Source of the DNA: Prochlorococcus sp. AG-363-P06
GTDB lineage: Bacteria > Cyanobacteriota > Cyanobacteriia > PCC-6307 > Cyanobiaceae
Assembly (NCBI GenBank): GCA_003280025.1
Contig: QCGD01000009.1
Span: 1 to 64,000, forward strand
DNA: 64,000 bases
Reading direction: 5' to 3'
Part shown: positions 63,099 through 64,000 of the stretch, one piece after another
Numbering within the stretch: position 1 is the first letter of the stretch
Layout of the letters: every line of letters begins with the position of its first letter
The notes under the pieces: generated by a model
The model's database searches: none
Told to the model about the DNA's origin: nothing
What the model saw: the letters and a program-made list of their open reading frames with translations, nothing else
Made by a program: the position numbers and the translations under genes

Positions 63099-63605
63099 GT
63101 GAGTATTTTTGTCGGCAATTTGCCTTTTCGCGCAGAGCGAGAAGATGTTTTACAGTTATTTTCCCCTTTTGGTGAAGTTATAAATTGTTCTCTTCCTTTG
63201 GAAAGAGATACAGGGCGAAAAAGAGGGTTCGCGTTTGTTGAGATGGCAGATGAGGCAATTGAGTCAACAGCTATTGAAGGTTTGCAAGGAACTGAACTTA
63301 TGGGCAGGCCATTAAGAATTAACAAAGCAGAACCCCGAGGCAGTGGCGGTGGAGGACCTCGCAGGGGAGGTCGTGGCGGCGGTTACGGCGGTGGTAATAA
63401 TGGCGGCGGCTACGGCGGTGGCGGCGGTTACGGCGGTGGTAATTCTGAACCTGGCTCAAATTATACTAATAAATCTTCTGGTGCAGAAGGCTGGGAAGAT
63501 AGAAGTTATGGCAACTCCACGGAAAACTCAGAATATGAAAGTGGTAGAAGTAGAAGACGAAGAGGGGTTTCTAATGATGAGGGTATATCTAACGAGGATA
63601 GTTAG
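63099..63605 (+). CDS. RRM-domain RNA-binding protein with Gly-rich C-terminus (cyanobacterial Rbp type)
   Basis: SIFVGNLPFRAEREDVLQLF (RNP2), RKRGFAFVEM (RNP1); GTG at 63099 is the likely start (ORF track gives 63042). Confidence 0.92.
   Translation: MSIFVGNLPFRAEREDVLQLFSPFGEVINCSLPLERDTGRKRGFAFVEMADEAIESTAIEGLQGTELMGRPLRINKAEPRGSGGGGPRRGGRGGGYGGGNNGGGYGGGGGYGGGNSEPGSNYTNKSSGAEGWEDRSYGNSTENSEYESGRSRRRRGVSNDEGISNEDS
63366..63443 (+). repeat. GC-rich imperfect tandem repeat encoding GGGYGGG units
   Basis: ggcggcggttacggcggtggt / ggcggcggctacggcggtggc / ggcggttacggcggtggt. Confidence 0.85.
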
Positions 63606-64000
63606 TACCCTATTTGTTCAAGTTTCGATGTTAATTCTATGAGATAAGCAATATTTAATTCTTTTTTGATTGATTTAGTTGAAATTTGATTCCTCCAGAT
63701 TTTTGCTTTTGGGATTCCTTCAACTAAATTTATTAGATGTTTACAAATATCCCAAGTTTTACCGCCATTTTTTAAATGATTTTCTATGTAAGGTATTAAG
63801 GAAAATATTATTTTTGATGCAGTTTTAGCTTTTGTGTTTAAGCCATATATTTTTTGGTCGATTTCAGACCACCTTAATGGGTGTTTATAAATAGATCTAC
63901 CAATCATCACTCCATCAAAATCATTTAATGCATTTATACATTGTTCTATATTTGTAATACCACCATTAATTTCAATAATTAAATTAGGATTTGACTTCTT
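63602..64000 (-). CDS. tRNA-dihydrouridine synthase (DusA-like), N-terminus beyond the window
   Basis: Minus-strand frame is open from 64000 to the TAA at 63604..63602: ...LIIEINGGITNIEQCINALNDFDGVMIGRSIYKHPLRW... Confidence 0.85.
   Translation of the reverse strand, partial: KKSNPNLIIEINGGITNIEQCINALNDFDGVMIGRSIYKHPLRWSEIDQKIYGLNTKAKTASKIIFSLIPYIENHLKNGGKTWDICKHLINLVEGIPKAKIWRNQISTKSIKKELNIAYLIELTSKLEQIGY

Noticed and set aside
63343-63642. 99-aa plus-strand Ala/Val-rich ORF overlapping the RRM gene
   Set aside because: Alternate-frame reading of the GGCGGY repeat; no RBS, and it runs into the opposite dus gene

Overview
The window is an AT-rich, gene-dense chromosomal segment, most likely from a high-light-type marine Prochlorococcus (inferred from gene order and product sequences; no search was run). 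It is almost entirely core metabolism and information processing: valS, speE/speB, gcvT, aspS, pyrG, queE/queC, pabB/pabC-like, cobA, ppk, a group-2 sigma factor, an aroF/G-type DAHP synthase, acnB, a ClC channel, purU, dnaK, aroE, rpsF, argG, mraY, sucrose-phosphate synthase, uvrA, recN, an ABC1/UbiB kinase, thrC, dnaN, purL, purF, a GyrA/ParC-like subunit, queG, nusB, ftsY, a PP2C/RsbU-type phosphatase, argH, an RRM protein and a partial dus. There is one tRNA (Val-UAC). I saw no mobile elements, CRISPR arrays or prophage blocks. The strongest non-coding signal is the 338-bp thrC-dnaN gap. It holds a cluster of DnaA-box-like 9-mers, a perfect CTA x4 tract next to the last box (a DnaA-trio-like element) and a pair of near-identical AT-rich repeats, which makes it a very good candidate for oriC and its basal unwinding element. 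Other points worth a second look: an ATP-dependent DNA ligase resembling T4-phage ligase beside a SprT-type metalloprotease; an unlisted 49-aa ORF with its own promoter; a 28-bp palindrome upstream of the sigma factor; a two-tier stem-loop between the TPR and topoisomerase genes; a 6x15-bp in-frame minisatellite in ftsY; a hairpin with a T-tract inside the over-extended RRM ORF; a U-U mismatch in the tRNA-Val T-stem; and an 82-bp antiparallel CDS overlap at the 3' end of the sucrose-phosphate synthase gene. I did not find a convincing, completely new multi-gene system.
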